A stretch of DNA of 64,000 nt from Parerythrobacter lutipelagi (GCF_005434975.1 NZ_SKCJ01000001.1:434001-498000), one strand, 5' to 3'. Positions 55,088 through 64,000 are shown, numbered from the stretch's first letter. The notes: a model not told the origin generated them from the sequence alone. Made by a program: numbers and translations.

Positions 55088-55897
55088 ATGTTTGAACCCT
55101 TTCGCCAGATGCTCGCTCGCAAGAGTTCCAGAAACCGCCCGCGTTTGCCGGACGGCCAACGGGTCTATGTGATCGGTGACATTCATGGCCGCCTCGACTT
55201 GTTCGAACAGCTGATCGAAGCGATCGAAATCGACGACGCCGAATTGCCGGACGCAGAAACTACCGTGATCCTGCTCGGAGATTTGATAGATCGGGGGCCG
55301 GACAGTGCCGGCGTGGTCAAGCGTGCGCGCAAATGGCAGAAGAAACGTAACGTTCGCATCCTGGCTGGCAACCACGAGGAAATGTTCCTCGAGTCATTCG
55401 ACAAAACCGATACCCTGCGTCACTTTCTCCGGCACGGAGGACGCGAAACCGTCCTGAGCTACGGGGTCTCACGCAAGGAATTCAACAAGGCCTCGATCAA
55501 AGAACTGCAGAAGCTGATGCAGGTTCTCGTGCCAGAGAAAGACATCCGCTTCATCGCCGGCTTCGAGGACATGATTGCAATTGGCGATTACCTTTTCGTT
55601 CATGCGGGGATCGACCCTGAACGATCACTCGAAGAGCAGAAGCCACGCGACATGCGCTGGATCCGCGAGCCGTTTCTGCGGCACCGTGCGCAGCATTCAC
55701 ACATAGTCGTCCACGGACACACGATCTTCGAAGAAATAGACGAGCGGAAGAACCGGATTGGAATCGATACCGGCGCTTACCGGTTCGGCAAGCTTACCGC
55801 GCTGGTCCTGGAGGGCGAGGAACGACGGTACATTCAGGCAGTCGAGAAAAAGAAAAGCGGCAAGCTGGTGATCAAGCACAAGGAAAGCGACAGATGA
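55088..55897 (+). CDS. PPP-type (PP2A-like) metallophosphoesterase
   Basis: 269 residues. All PPP motifs are present in order: GDIHG (30-34), GDLIDRG (64-70), GNHEE (94-98), later HAGI and HGHT. So a two-metal serine/threonine protein phosphatase or bis(nucleosyl)-tetraphosphatase type activity is expected, in the cytoplasm. The C-terminus is Lys-rich (KKKSGKLVIKHKESDR). Its stop overlaps the ugd start (ATGA), suggesting that the phosphatase acts in surface-sugar synthesis, which is inference. ATG 55088 lacks a clear ribosome site. Confidence 0.88.
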   Translation: MFEPFRQMLARKSSRNRPRLPDGQRVYVIGDIHGRLDLFEQLIEAIEIDDAELPDAETTVILLGDLIDRGPDSAGVVKRARKWQKKRNVRILAGNHEEMFLESFDKTDTLRHFLRHGGRETVLSYGVSRKEFNKASIKELQKLMQVLVPEKDIRFIAGFEDMIAIGDYLFVHAGIDPERSLEEQKPRDMRWIREPFLRHRAQHSHIVVHGHTIFEEIDERKNRIGIDTGAYRFGKLTALVLEGEERRYIQAVEKKKSGKLVIKHKESDR

Positions 55898-57204
55898 AGA
55901 TTGCAATGGTCGGATCCGGTTATGTTGGCCTCGTTTCAGGCGCGTGCTTCGCCGATTTCGGGCATGACGTCGTTTGCATCGACAAGGATCAGTCGAAAAT
56001 CGATGCTCTGCACGATGGGATCATGCCGATCTATGAACCAGGGCTCGACGCTCTGGTCGAAACCAATGTGGCATCCGGTCGCCTGAGCTTCACCACAAAT
56101 CTGGCTGAAGGGATCAAAGGCGCTTCGGCGATCTTTATCGCCGTCGGCACGCCCAGCCGCCGCGGCGACGGACACGCCGACCTCTCATTCGTCCATGCTG
56201 TCGCCAGGGAAGTGGGCGAGACGCTGTCAAATGATGCGGTAATCGTGACCAAATCGACCGTGCCGGTCGGGACCGGTGACGAAGTCGAACGGATCCTTCA
56301 GAGCAGCGGCACGCCGCACAAATTTTCAGTGGTTTCCAACCCTGAGTTTCTTCGCGAAGGCGCGGCCATTGGCGATTTCAAACGACCGGACCGGATCGTA
56401 ATCGGAGCGGAAGATGATTTCGGGCGCGACGTGATGCGTGCCGTATATCGCCCATTGTTCCTCAATGAATCACCGCTGCTGATTACCAGCCGCCGGTCGA
56501 GCGAGCTGATCAAATATGCCGCCAACGCATTTCTCGCGACCAAGATCACTTTTATCAACGAGATGGCCGATCTGTGCGAGAAAGTCGGCGCCAACGTGCA
56601 GGACGTAAGCCGGGGCATCGGGATGGACAATCGCATCGGCTCGAAATTCCTCCACGCAGGCCCTGGCTATGGCGGCAGCTGCTTTCCCAAAGATACTCTG
56701 GCACTGCTCAAGACGGCAGAGGATTACGACAGTCCGATCCGTATCGTTGAAGCGGTGGTCAAGACCAACGAGAGCCGCAAGCGCGCAATGGGCCGCAAGG
56801 TGATCGAAGCCCTGGGTGGGTCCGATGCGGCGCGCGGCAAGAAGGTCGCGCTGCTCGGTCTGACCTTCAAACCCAACACTGATGACATGCGTGACAGCCC
56901 GGCTATCGCAATTGCGCAAACGCTGACCGATGGAGGTGTGTCGGTTTCAGCCTACGATCCCGAGGGAATGGAACTGGCGCGTCCAATCATGCCGGAAGTC
57001 ACCATGTGCCAAGATCCTTATTCAGCCATCGAAGGTGCGGATGCGATTGCCATCGTCACCGAATGGGATGCGTTTCGCGCGCTTGACCTTGCGCGGGTCA
57101 AGGAATTGGCGAAATCGCCGGTACTGGTCGATCTCAGGAATATTTACCAACCGGACGATGTGCGTTCTTTCGGCTTCACCTACCACAGCATCGGCCGCGC
57201 TTGA
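55894..57204 (+). CDS. UDP-glucose/GDP-mannose dehydrogenase family protein (Ugd)
   Basis: 436 residues, standard length. NAD-binding GSGYVGLVSG at 7-16, the Glu/Lys catalytic region STVPVGTGDEVE, and active-site Cys263 in GYGGSCFPKD. It oxidises UDP-glucose to UDP-glucuronate (or a related sugar) with two NAD+, feeding capsule or exopolysaccharide synthesis. GDP-mannose dehydrogenase cannot be fully excluded. Translationally coupled to the upstream phosphatase gene by a 4-bp overlap. Confidence 0.93.
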   Translation: MKIAMVGSGYVGLVSGACFADFGHDVVCIDKDQSKIDALHDGIMPIYEPGLDALVETNVASGRLSFTTNLAEGIKGASAIFIAVGTPSRRGDGHADLSFVHAVAREVGETLSNDAVIVTKSTVPVGTGDEVERILQSSGTPHKFSVVSNPEFLREGAAIGDFKRPDRIVIGAEDDFGRDVMRAVYRPLFLNESPLLITSRRSSELIKYAANAFLATKITFINEMADLCEKVGANVQDVSRGIGMDNRIGSKFLHAGPGYGGSCFPKDTLALLKTAEDYDSPIRIVEAVVKTNESRKRAMGRKVIEALGGSDAARGKKVALLGLTFKPNTDDMRDSPAIAIAQTLTDGGVSVSAYDPEGMELARPIMPEVTMCQDPYSAIEGADAIAIVTEWDAFRALDLARVKELAKSPVLVDLRNIYQPDDVRSFGFTYHSIGRA

Positions 57205-57525
57205 TTCGCGCAGACTGTTTGGCGATTCGTTCATCTGCCGGGCATTTTTGCTGAATATATTCCTTAAACTCACACTTATCGCGATTAAAATGAGGAAGAA
57301 TTGCGGGGGAGCGCGGCACTTCTCCCGAAATTCAATTTTCAATGAGCCTGCGCGAAGCTAGCACCGCGTGCGCGTGTAGGAAAATACCCCACCTGCGGCG
57401 GGGCAAGCCACAGTCCGGCGCAGCGCGGGCAGACCGCCCGAACAGAGTCAAAAAAGCCCTAACCCAATCGACTTTCTATGTATTTGGACGTAGAGAGGGG
57501 ACAGGGTTGTTCACGGAGAGGGCAC
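57205..57525. other. AT-rich intergenic region before the TIR gene
   Basis: 321 bases without a gene. Its left part is AT-rich (line 57241 is 32% G+C by count), unlike the flanks. A short stem CCCC-GCC/GGTGGGG on the minus strand (57387-57403) is noted. A promoter for the TIR gene should lie here but no convincing -35/-10 pair was found. Confidence 0.6.
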
Positions 57526-59265
57526 GTGGCGGACATTTTTCTGTCCTACAACCGGCAAGATCAGGCAGTTGCGCGCCTATATGCCGAAGCGTTCGAGAGG
57601 GCCGGACTCACCGTTTGGTGGGACGTCACCCTGCGCTCTGGCGAAACATACGATACAGTAACGGAAGAAGCACTGCGCACCGCCGCAGCCGTGGTCGTCC
57701 TGTGGTCGCCGCGATCGGTCGTATCGCGCTGGGTTCGCGCCGAAGCCACCATCGCGGACAGGCTAAAGACATTCATCCCGGTCACCATCGAGCCGTGCGA
57801 GCGGCCGATCATGTTCGAGCTGACTCAGACTGCCGAGATGTCCCACTGGCAAGGCGACGAGCGGGACGATGCCTGGAAGGCGCTGGTCGACGATGTCCGC
57901 CGCCATATTGCCAACCGTACGGCGCCGGAAAATCAGGCCGCAACCGGGATCGATCCGGCCACGCCTTCGGCCAAACCCGACGAATTGACTGCAATCGCTG
58001 TCTCGAAGCCGAACAAGAAGCTCAGAGGCTCACGCCCGACGCTTGCGGTCATTCCGTTCACCAACCGCTCGAATGAACCCGACGACGAAGATTTCGCCGA
58101 TGCGGTGGTCGAGGATATCACTTCGTCGCTGTCGCAGGGGCGCGGTCTTCGGGTTCTCGCACATAGCGTGATGGAGCAATATCGCGGGAAGACAATCGAC
58201 GTCCGGAAGATCGGCCATGATCACGGTGCCGATTATGTGCTGGAGGGCAATTTGCGCCGGCTCGGCAGGAAAGTGCGGATCGCGGCGCAGCTGGTCGACG
58301 GACACACCGGGGCAATTCTGTGGACTGAGAAATTCGATCGCCCGACCGATGAATTGTTCGATCTGCTGGATGAGCTGGTCGACGATGTCATCGCGCATTT
58401 GCATGTCGAAATTCAGCGGATCGAGCTGACCCGCGCACAGCGCAAACCCAAGGCCGAGAACGCCAGCGACGCGCTGAAACGCTGTTGGGCAGAGATCCCG
58501 CGAATGTCGATCCCCAGCCTGGAGAAGGCGGTCGGACACGCGCGCCGCGCGGTCGAGTTCGACCCCGATAGCGCGCTGGTGCGTTCGACCCTCGGCCTCG
58601 TGCTTGGCTTGCTCTATCAGCGCGATGGCAGCCGCAGGCCGGAACTGCTCGAGGAAGCACTGGAACACTGCGATCGCGCCCTGCACCTCGGCGGCCGCGT
58701 GTGGCAGGTGCTGTTCCAGGTTTCGATCGTCAAATACTACGCCCAGGATTGGGACGAGTCGCTCCAGCTTTCCGAACGCGCGGTCGAACTCAACCCCAAG
58801 TCCGCCGATGCGCTGCAAGCGCTGGCAGGGGCTTACACCCGGATCGAGCGCTACGAAGAGGCCCTCGAAATCCTCGACCGGGCAGACCAGCTTGCGCCTC
58901 ACGGCTACAATTTCACAATCTCACTGATCAATCGCTGCTGGGCGCTCTACGGGCTCGACCGGATCGACGAGGGGGTCGAAACGGCGACCGAAATCCTCAA
59001 GATCATGCCGTCGGATCACACCGGTCTGATGCTGCGGCCCTTGTTTCACGCCGAGCGCGGCGATTGGGACCTGGCCTGCAAAGACATCGCCGAACTGCGG
59101 CGGGCCTACCCGGACGAGCCGCTCGACCTGTTTCTCGGCACAATCCGCACTTCGCGTCAGACCGATGCCAAGCGCGAGCGCAATGCCGAACTCTTCGAAC
59201 AGGCATGGAAAATGCATGAAGAAAGGGAAAAGAGCAAAGTGGCTCTAAGTCACGCCGGGAAATAG
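57526..59265 (+). CDS. TIR domain - TolB-like domain - TPR protein
   Basis: 579 residues from GTG 57526 (GGAGAGG just upstream; an in-frame ATG at 57478 is weaker). TIR domain about 2-130: FLSYNRQD, then SPRSVVSRWVRAEA with Glu73 at the catalytic position of NAD-cleaving TIRs. Then a TolB/adenylate-cyclase-associated domain about 170-297 (LAVIPFTNRS, FADAVVEDITSSLSQ, DYVLEGNLRR, LWTEKFDR) and TPR-type helices to the C-terminus (DALQALAGAYTRIERYEEALEILDRA). So it may sense through TPRs and cut NAD+ as a defence or signalling enzyme. No sirtuin or other known TIR partner nearby. Confidence 0.82.
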   Translation: MADIFLSYNRQDQAVARLYAEAFERAGLTVWWDVTLRSGETYDTVTEEALRTAAAVVVLWSPRSVVSRWVRAEATIADRLKTFIPVTIEPCERPIMFELTQTAEMSHWQGDERDDAWKALVDDVRRHIANRTAPENQAATGIDPATPSAKPDELTAIAVSKPNKKLRGSRPTLAVIPFTNRSNEPDDEDFADAVVEDITSSLSQGRGLRVLAHSVMEQYRGKTIDVRKIGHDHGADYVLEGNLRRLGRKVRIAAQLVDGHTGAILWTEKFDRPTDELFDLLDELVDDVIAHLHVEIQRIELTRAQRKPKAENASDALKRCWAEIPRMSIPSLEKAVGHARRAVEFDPDSALVRSTLGLVLGLLYQRDGSRRPELLEEALEHCDRALHLGGRVWQVLFQVSIVKYYAQDWDESLQLSERAVELNPKSADALQALAGAYTRIERYEEALEILDRADQLAPHGYNFTISLINRCWALYGLDRIDEGVETATEILKIMPSDHTGLMLRPLFHAERGDWDLACKDIAELRRAYPDEPLDLFLGTIRTSRQTDAKRERNAELFEQAWKMHEEREKSKVALSHAGK

Positions 59266-59351
59266 CGTAAATTTCGGGTTCGAAGGCAGCGCGAGATTGC
59301 TTCGAACCGGGTCGGATTATTGGCAAGTTAGAAAAGCTGAGGAGTCACTGC

Positions 59352-61142
59352 ATGCCCAATCCGCCCATCCCAAAGGCACCCGACGGCTATTATCACCCCG
59401 AAACCGAGCTCGATGTCATCGCGCTGGTACAGTATGCGGCGGCAAACGGGCTGACTGTGCGTGTACGCGGCGCGACCCACTCTGTTGCATGGTCGATCTA
59501 CACCGATCCGGTGGATCAGCTTCCGCTGAACCAGACGCTCGTGGTGAAGCCGCCGGCCGGCAATAATATCAATATCGTGTTCGACAAGATGATGGCGGTG
59601 GAGTGGCTCAACGACACCGGTCTAGTTGAAGTCGAAGCTGGCTGCCATCTCGGCAAGAACCCGTACGATCCGTTCAACGCTTCGACGCTAGAAAACAGTT
59701 TCCTTTACCAGGCGTTTCTCGAAGGCTGGGGCGTGGACATCGTCGGCGGCATCACGCACCAGACGGTCAGCGGGTTTACCGGCACAGGATCGGCCGGCGG
59801 ATCGATCATGTACGGCTACAACAACATCACGGCATTCCGGGTGGTGGACGGGGCCGGCAATGCCAGCTGGATAGAGCGGGACACCGACCCTGAATTCGAC
59901 GCCATGCTGACATCGCTCGGCCTGCTTGGCGTAATCACCAAGATGCGCTTCCAACTGATCCCGATGTACAACATCAGGGGAACGCAGGTTACTTCGACGA
60001 CCGAGTTCGAAGAAACCGATCCAAAGTACATCCAGTGTCCGATCGACCTGTTCGGGCCGGGACGTGACGGACGCCCATCGATGCAGCAATTCCTGACCGA
60101 TCAACCTTACAGCCGCATGACATGGTGGCCGCAAAAAGGGGTCGAGCGGGTCCAGATCTGGCGGGCAGAACGGGTCGAGCGAAGCGATCAGGATCTTGTG
60201 CCGTACGAAGAGTTCACGCAGGATTTCGTCGGCCAGACAGAGGCCTTCTTCGCCGCGGTCATTTTCGTGCTGGCGGGCAACACCAGCCTGCCAATCATCT
60301 TCTCGCTGCTGAAGCAGAAGGCAAACCGTTACATTGAAAACGTCAAGACGCTGGGAGGAAAAGGCGCGCCGAATAAGCCGGGCCGTGCCTTGGGGGCCGT
60401 TGCGGTCAGCGGTATCGGGATCCTGATTGCTTCCGTGGTCGGAGCGATCCCCGGTCTAATCCACAAGCTGTATCCCACCCTGCTGCCGCTGTTCGATGCA
60501 AAGACCAAAAAAACCATACTGAAAGGCACCAACAAAAAGGACAATGTGCTGCATTTCCATGATTGGTACTGGCGCAGCCTGTGCATGGACAACACCGCCG
60601 ATGACGTGCTGCTGTGTACCGAGTTCTGCGAGATCTGGGTTCCGATCCAGTATTCCGAGCAGGCGATGAATGTGATGCAGAACATGTTCACGACGAAGGG
60701 GGCTGAGGCGATTGGCTGGTATGCGCAGGAAGTATACGCAGCCCAGGCCAGCACTGCATGGCTCAATCCGAGCTACAGCGACGGCACCGACGAATACAAG
60801 GGCGGGGTCATCCGGTTCGATGTCTATTGGTACCGCGACAACCCGGGCTATCCCAACGGCGAAGGCGAGTTTTTCCAGCAGTATTGGGATACGCTGCGCG
60901 CTGCCGGCATTCCCTTCCGGCATCATTGGGGGAAATATATCCCGGCCTACGATCTCGACGGTTGGGCCCAATATTATCGCGAAAATCTGCCGAAATTTGA
61001 CGACTTCATGGCCTTGCGCCAGCAGCGCGATCCGAAGAACGTGTTCTTCACCTGCTATTGGCAATCGCGCCTGTTGGGACCTGCGGCGATGGCGAAGAAT
61101 TGCTTAGCCGAACCAGCGGCGGCGATTGGGCGGGACTCGTAG
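59352..61142 (+). CDS. FAD-binding aldonolactone-oxidase-type flavoprotein with hydrophobic insert
   Basis: 596 residues, longer than typical (about 440). Vanillyl-alcohol-oxidase fold: FAD-binding domain with RVRGATHSVAWS (His43 as the possible covalent flavin site), DIVGGITHQTVSGFTGTGSAGGS, and a C-terminal HWGK at 525-528 followed by FMALRQQRDPKNVFF, the signature of D-arabinono/L-gulono-1,4-lactone oxidases. An insertion near residues 345-375 (LGAVAVSGIGILIASVVGAI) is hydrophobic enough for a membrane helix. 86 bp after the TIR gene, same strand; the last 39 bp overlap the convergent TspO-like gene. Confidence 0.82.
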   Translation: MPNPPIPKAPDGYYHPETELDVIALVQYAAANGLTVRVRGATHSVAWSIYTDPVDQLPLNQTLVVKPPAGNNINIVFDKMMAVEWLNDTGLVEVEAGCHLGKNPYDPFNASTLENSFLYQAFLEGWGVDIVGGITHQTVSGFTGTGSAGGSIMYGYNNITAFRVVDGAGNASWIERDTDPEFDAMLTSLGLLGVITKMRFQLIPMYNIRGTQVTSTTEFEETDPKYIQCPIDLFGPGRDGRPSMQQFLTDQPYSRMTWWPQKGVERVQIWRAERVERSDQDLVPYEEFTQDFVGQTEAFFAAVIFVLAGNTSLPIIFSLLKQKANRYIENVKTLGGKGAPNKPGRALGAVAVSGIGILIASVVGAIPGLIHKLYPTLLPLFDAKTKKTILKGTNKKDNVLHFHDWYWRSLCMDNTADDVLLCTEFCEIWVPIQYSEQAMNVMQNMFTTKGAEAIGWYAQEVYAAQASTAWLNPSYSDGTDEYKGGVIRFDVYWYRDNPGYPNGEGEFFQQYWDTLRAAGIPFRHHWGKYIPAYDLDGWAQYYRENLPKFDDFMALRQQRDPKNVFFTCYWQSRLLGPAAMAKNCLAEPAAAIGRDS

Positions 61143-61886
61143 CCGGGTCAGCGCGGCTCCGATGACGAGCGCCGCAGAAAGACCGCAGGCAGCGGCGATT
61201 GCCGTCGATTCCTGCCCGCCGCGAAAATAGATCGCCAACAGTGCCCAGCAGAACACCAGCGCGTACCAGGGATTGCCTTTGCTTCGGGCCACAGCGACCG
61301 AAGCGATCGCCCCGGCGACAAGCACGATCAGAGCTCCGACCAGCGGGAATTCGAACCCGCCGGCAACCCCGTAATAAACCAGCGTCGCAGATATGTTCAC
61401 AACGGTTGCTGCGGTCAGCCAAGCCGCCAAGGCGCTGAATGTAAGAGCCACAATGACGCGTTCCGCCACTGTGAAATCGCGCGGAAACGCCACGAGCACT
61501 CGCATGATCACGAGCAAGGCGACGAGCGAAGTCGCGATGATGATCGCCGAGATCGCCGTGAGATTGGCAAACTGGGTGTAAGTCGCCCAAGCGCCTTGCG
61601 CGGCCAATGTCAGCGCCGACCACCATCCGATCCGGTCGATCAGGGCATTGTCTTTCTGCGCCGGTAACGCCTGCCAGATGGCAAACGCCGCGGAACCGAA
61701 GAACAGCGGCCCCCAGATGGCAAAAGCCCAGCCCGACGGGGTGATGATCGTCCGCACGCTGTCGGACCGATCGCCGATCGGCTCACCCAATCCGAGTGCA
61801 GGCAGGAAAGTCGCGCCGATCTGCCACACAACCGCGAGGATGATGACAAGACGCTGGAGGTTGGAGCGGTGAACAAGCTGTGTCAT
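61104..61886 (-). CDS. TspO/MBR-like integral membrane protein
   Basis: 260 residues with seven or so hydrophobic segments. ITPSGWAFAIWGPLFFGSAAFAIWQAL in the first third resembles the TspO/MBR (tryptophan-rich sensory) motif, but the protein is longer than the five-helix TspO and the rest is not clear. So it is a distant TspO-type or TspO-related membrane protein; ligand unknown. The stop lies inside the end of the flavoprotein gene on the other strand (39-bp overlap), 57 bp separate its start from the pentapeptide gene. Confidence 0.65.
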   Translation of the reverse strand: MTQLVHRSNLQRLVIILAVVWQIGATFLPALGLGEPIGDRSDSVRTIITPSGWAFAIWGPLFFGSAAFAIWQALPAQKDNALIDRIGWWSALTLAAQGAWATYTQFANLTAISAIIIATSLVALLVIMRVLVAFPRDFTVAERVIVALTFSALAAWLTAATVVNISATLVYYGVAGGFEFPLVGALIVLVAGAIASVAVARSKGNPWYALVFCWALLAIYFRGGQESTAIAAACGLSAALVIGAALTRLRVPPNRRRWFG

Positions 61887-61944
61887 ATTCTAGAAAGCGC
61901 CGAAAACGCGTCCCGTTCCGGTGAAATGATGGAATTGCCGGCGA

Positions 61945-63471
61945 TCAGTCAAGCCGCCGCCCGTCGATGAAGCTCGCCCTGGCGCCGCAGCTGATGAAAT
62001 CCCACGCCTTTTCAGGTGTGTCGCCAAGATTGCCCGAATATCGCAGCAGCAGCCGATCACCCCAGACGCGGAACAGCGGTACGCGGGTGCCGTCTTCGAG
62101 TGTGCCGGAATGCCACCCGTTGGCGGGATCGAATGTCGCATCATAGACCCCCATGCTGCAGATATGCGCATTGGCCCCGAGCGCGTCGCCTTCCGCCGAA
62201 ACACTGCCATCCTCCATGCCGGTCAGCGTGATCGACTGCGAGGCGGCATCCTTCAGCACCGGCAGGATGCGGCGGTATAGCGGCGTGTCGCGCAGCTCAT
62301 CTGCCAGCGGAAGCGTTTCGTTGTAGTAAGTAACGCTCTGATCCGGAGCGAGGATCAGCCGGTCGCCCCGCGCCGCGAACAGTGTGTCCATGCGGCGGTC
62401 GTAGGATGCGGCGAGGCATTCTTCATCGGCGCAGCGACCGCGGGATTGGATCCACTGGCGCTGGCTCTGCGTGGTGACCTTTCCGGCCCCGCGCAGCTCG
62501 TCATAGAGCGCCGCCATGTCGCGATCTTTTATGCGCAGGTGGGAATTGTATTCGCCGCAGATCGTGCGTTCGGCATAGTTGCCCGCCTTGGTGCAATCGA
62601 ACGACGGGACATCGCGTTTCGCGCTGCGCGAGGCGACCACCAGCGCCCGGAATTCCTGCGGCGAAACCGTGGCAGTCGGTGGCCGCTCGTCGCCTTCCAC
62701 CTGCCACCAGTTCTGCGATTGCAGAATAATCGGACCGACGAGACTGGCAGCCGCGAGATTAGGGATGCTGCGCGGCGAGATGCGCGTTTCGTCGAGGCGG
62801 GCGCGGTCAAAATTTCCTTCAATCCAGATGCCCAGCGTGCTCAGGTCGGCCCGTGCAAGTTCGGCTTCACCGAACTGCGCGGTGTAGCTGTCGAAACACC
62901 AGGCATAGACCTCGATACCGCAGGAAAAGCCGGCTTCCGTCAAATCGGCGCGGGTGAAGTTGGTGTTGCTCAGATTGAGGCTGCCGAAAGCACCGACAAA
63001 GCGCGATCTTGCAAGCTTTGCCCCGGTGAAGTCAGCCTCTTTCAGGCTCATTCCGACAATTCTGGCATCTTCCAGCGTTGCCCCGTTGAAGTTGGCACCG
63101 TCCGCGCTCGCGCTGGTGAAATCGGTCCCGCTAAAATCCGCACCGCGCCAGTCGGTCTTGTCGAGCTTGGTCTGGAAGAAGCACCCGCCGCGCACCAGCG
63201 GCGCGATCGCGCGCATATCCTCGCCCGAGAAATCGCCGCGATAAACGATGACCTCTTGTGCGCCCTGCTTTTCGATCAATAGGCGGAGGATGTCAGCGCC
63301 GGTCTGGCCCTCGGCATTGACAACCGCCGCATCGCGCTCCTCGGCGCTTGCATAGGCGCAGCCCTGCCGAGCCATCTGCGCTTCTGCCGGATCGAGTTCG
63401 AGCTTTGCCTCGACCTGGTTGGACGTAGCGAAGCTGAACCAGAATGCGGCTGTGACGAGTTCGTGGATCAT
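61945..63471 (-). CDS. pentapeptide-repeat plus LprI-like (DUF1311) protein
   Basis: 508 residues. A short N-terminal hydrophobic part (LVTAAFWFSFATS) may export it. Residues about 100-220 hold pentapeptide repeats of A(D/N)LXX type (GADFSGTDFTSASADGANFNGATLEDARI, EADFTGAKLARSRFVGA). Next, near 290-375, is an LprI-like Cys-rich domain (DCTKAGNYAERTICGEYNSHLRIKDRDMAALYDELR, QWIQSRGRCADEECLAASYDRRMDTL), known as a lysozyme-inhibitor fold. The C-terminal ~130 residues are strand-rich and unrecognised. Joining the two domains is uncommon. Minus strand, next to rnpB. Confidence 0.8.
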   Translation of the reverse strand: MIHELVTAAFWFSFATSNQVEAKLELDPAEAQMARQGCAYASAEERDAAVVNAEGQTGADILRLLIEKQGAQEVIVYRGDFSGEDMRAIAPLVRGGCFFQTKLDKTDWRGADFSGTDFTSASADGANFNGATLEDARIVGMSLKEADFTGAKLARSRFVGAFGSLNLSNTNFTRADLTEAGFSCGIEVYAWCFDSYTAQFGEAELARADLSTLGIWIEGNFDRARLDETRISPRSIPNLAAASLVGPIILQSQNWWQVEGDERPPTATVSPQEFRALVVASRSAKRDVPSFDCTKAGNYAERTICGEYNSHLRIKDRDMAALYDELRGAGKVTTQSQRQWIQSRGRCADEECLAASYDRRMDTLFAARGDRLILAPDQSVTYYNETLPLADELRDTPLYRRILPVLKDAASQSITLTGMEDGSVSAEGDALGANAHICSMGVYDATFDPANGWHSGTLEDGTRVPLFRVWGDRLLLRYSGNLGDTPEKAWDFISCGARASFIDGRRLD

Positions 63472-63542
63472 GCCCTCTCCTGCAATCTCACCTGCTTTCG
63501 CGCCAGACCATGTTCAGGGCATGAACGGCGTCAATGGTGAAT

Positions 63543-63966
<424 letters not shown>

Positions 63967-64000
63967 GCGCTCTATCTAGTGCGGGTGCCGCCGTTTGGGA

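Noticed and set aside
57387-57403. CCCC...GGGG stem before the TIR gene as a terminator
   Set aside because: On the plus strand it has a mismatch and no T tract; on the minus strand there is no gene to terminate.
57526-61142. Thoeris or Pycsar-type defence system
   Set aside because: No ThsA/SIR2, SLOG or cyclase gene adjacent; only the TIR fits, so the known systems are not met.

Overview
The window looks like chromosome of a marine-type alphaproteobacterium of the Sphingomonadales, most likely near Erythrobacteraceae. This is inferred from gene content: large TonB-dependent receptors paired with exported peptidases, an ATP12-type F1-ATPase chaperone, a MlaE permease with an N-terminal STAS-like part, an Alph_Pro_TM (TIGR02186) protein, GatCAB, high G+C coding DNA and an alphaproteobacterial RNase P RNA. 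No prophage, insertion sequence, CRISPR array or tRNA gene was found.

Layout. 1-1.6 kb: the end of a 2OG-Fe(II) oxygenase gene coupled to a methyltransferase gene. 1.7-11.1 kb: two large TonB-dependent receptors around an exported S9 peptidase, a likely peptide-scavenging region. 11.5-17.3 kb: clpB with a heat-shock-like promoter, a porin, and a HerA-like ATPase. 17.5-23.0 kb: a penicillin-acylase-type hydrolase, a double M16 peptidase and a small protein. 23.1-24.0 kb: an AT-rich lipoprotein gene lying between two nearly identical 36-bp terminators, which looks like an inserted cassette. 24.0-29.7 kb (minus strand): rpsU, an FKBP-type isomerase, gatC-gatA-small membrane protein-gatB, trmL, and further upstream a DUF4287-type gene. 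29.8-33.0 kb (plus strand): a tightly overlapping set crcB, RluC/D pseudouridine synthase, HAD phosphatase, small membrane protein, ATP12 chaperone. 33.0-36.5 kb (minus): a complete Mla-type lipid transport operon (permease, ATPase, MCE protein, lipoprotein). 36.6-42.0 kb: valS, a VOC protein bracketed by 12-bp inverted repeats, an MtfA/M90-type peptidase, a dispersed palindromic repeat, and queE behind a strong palindromic operator-like region.

42.1-49.4 kb (minus): a second HerA-like ATPase, then a sulfur cluster (TauE/SafE exporter, TIGR02186 protein, persulfide-dioxygenase-like MBL protein, two half-size YeeE/YedE proteins, SulP permease) that fits sulfide or persulfide oxidation with sulfite removal. 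49.4-53.7 kb: an NfrB-like membrane glycosyltransferase coupled to an unrecognised protein with outer-membrane features, nhaA, and a GloA-like protein. 53.9-57.2 kb: a TorF-type outer-membrane protein, then a PP2A-like phosphatase overlapping ugd (UDP-sugar dehydrogenase).

57.5-64.0 kb: the most unusual block. A TIR-TolB-like-TPR protein with the TIR catalytic glutamate is followed by an aldonolactone-oxidase-type flavoprotein with an internal hydrophobic insertion; a TspO-like membrane protein overlaps it from the other strand. Then come a pentapeptide-repeat/LprI chimera and rnpB on the minus strand at the window end. The TIR/flavoprotein pair and the terminator-bracketed lipoprotein are the best candidates for something undescribed.
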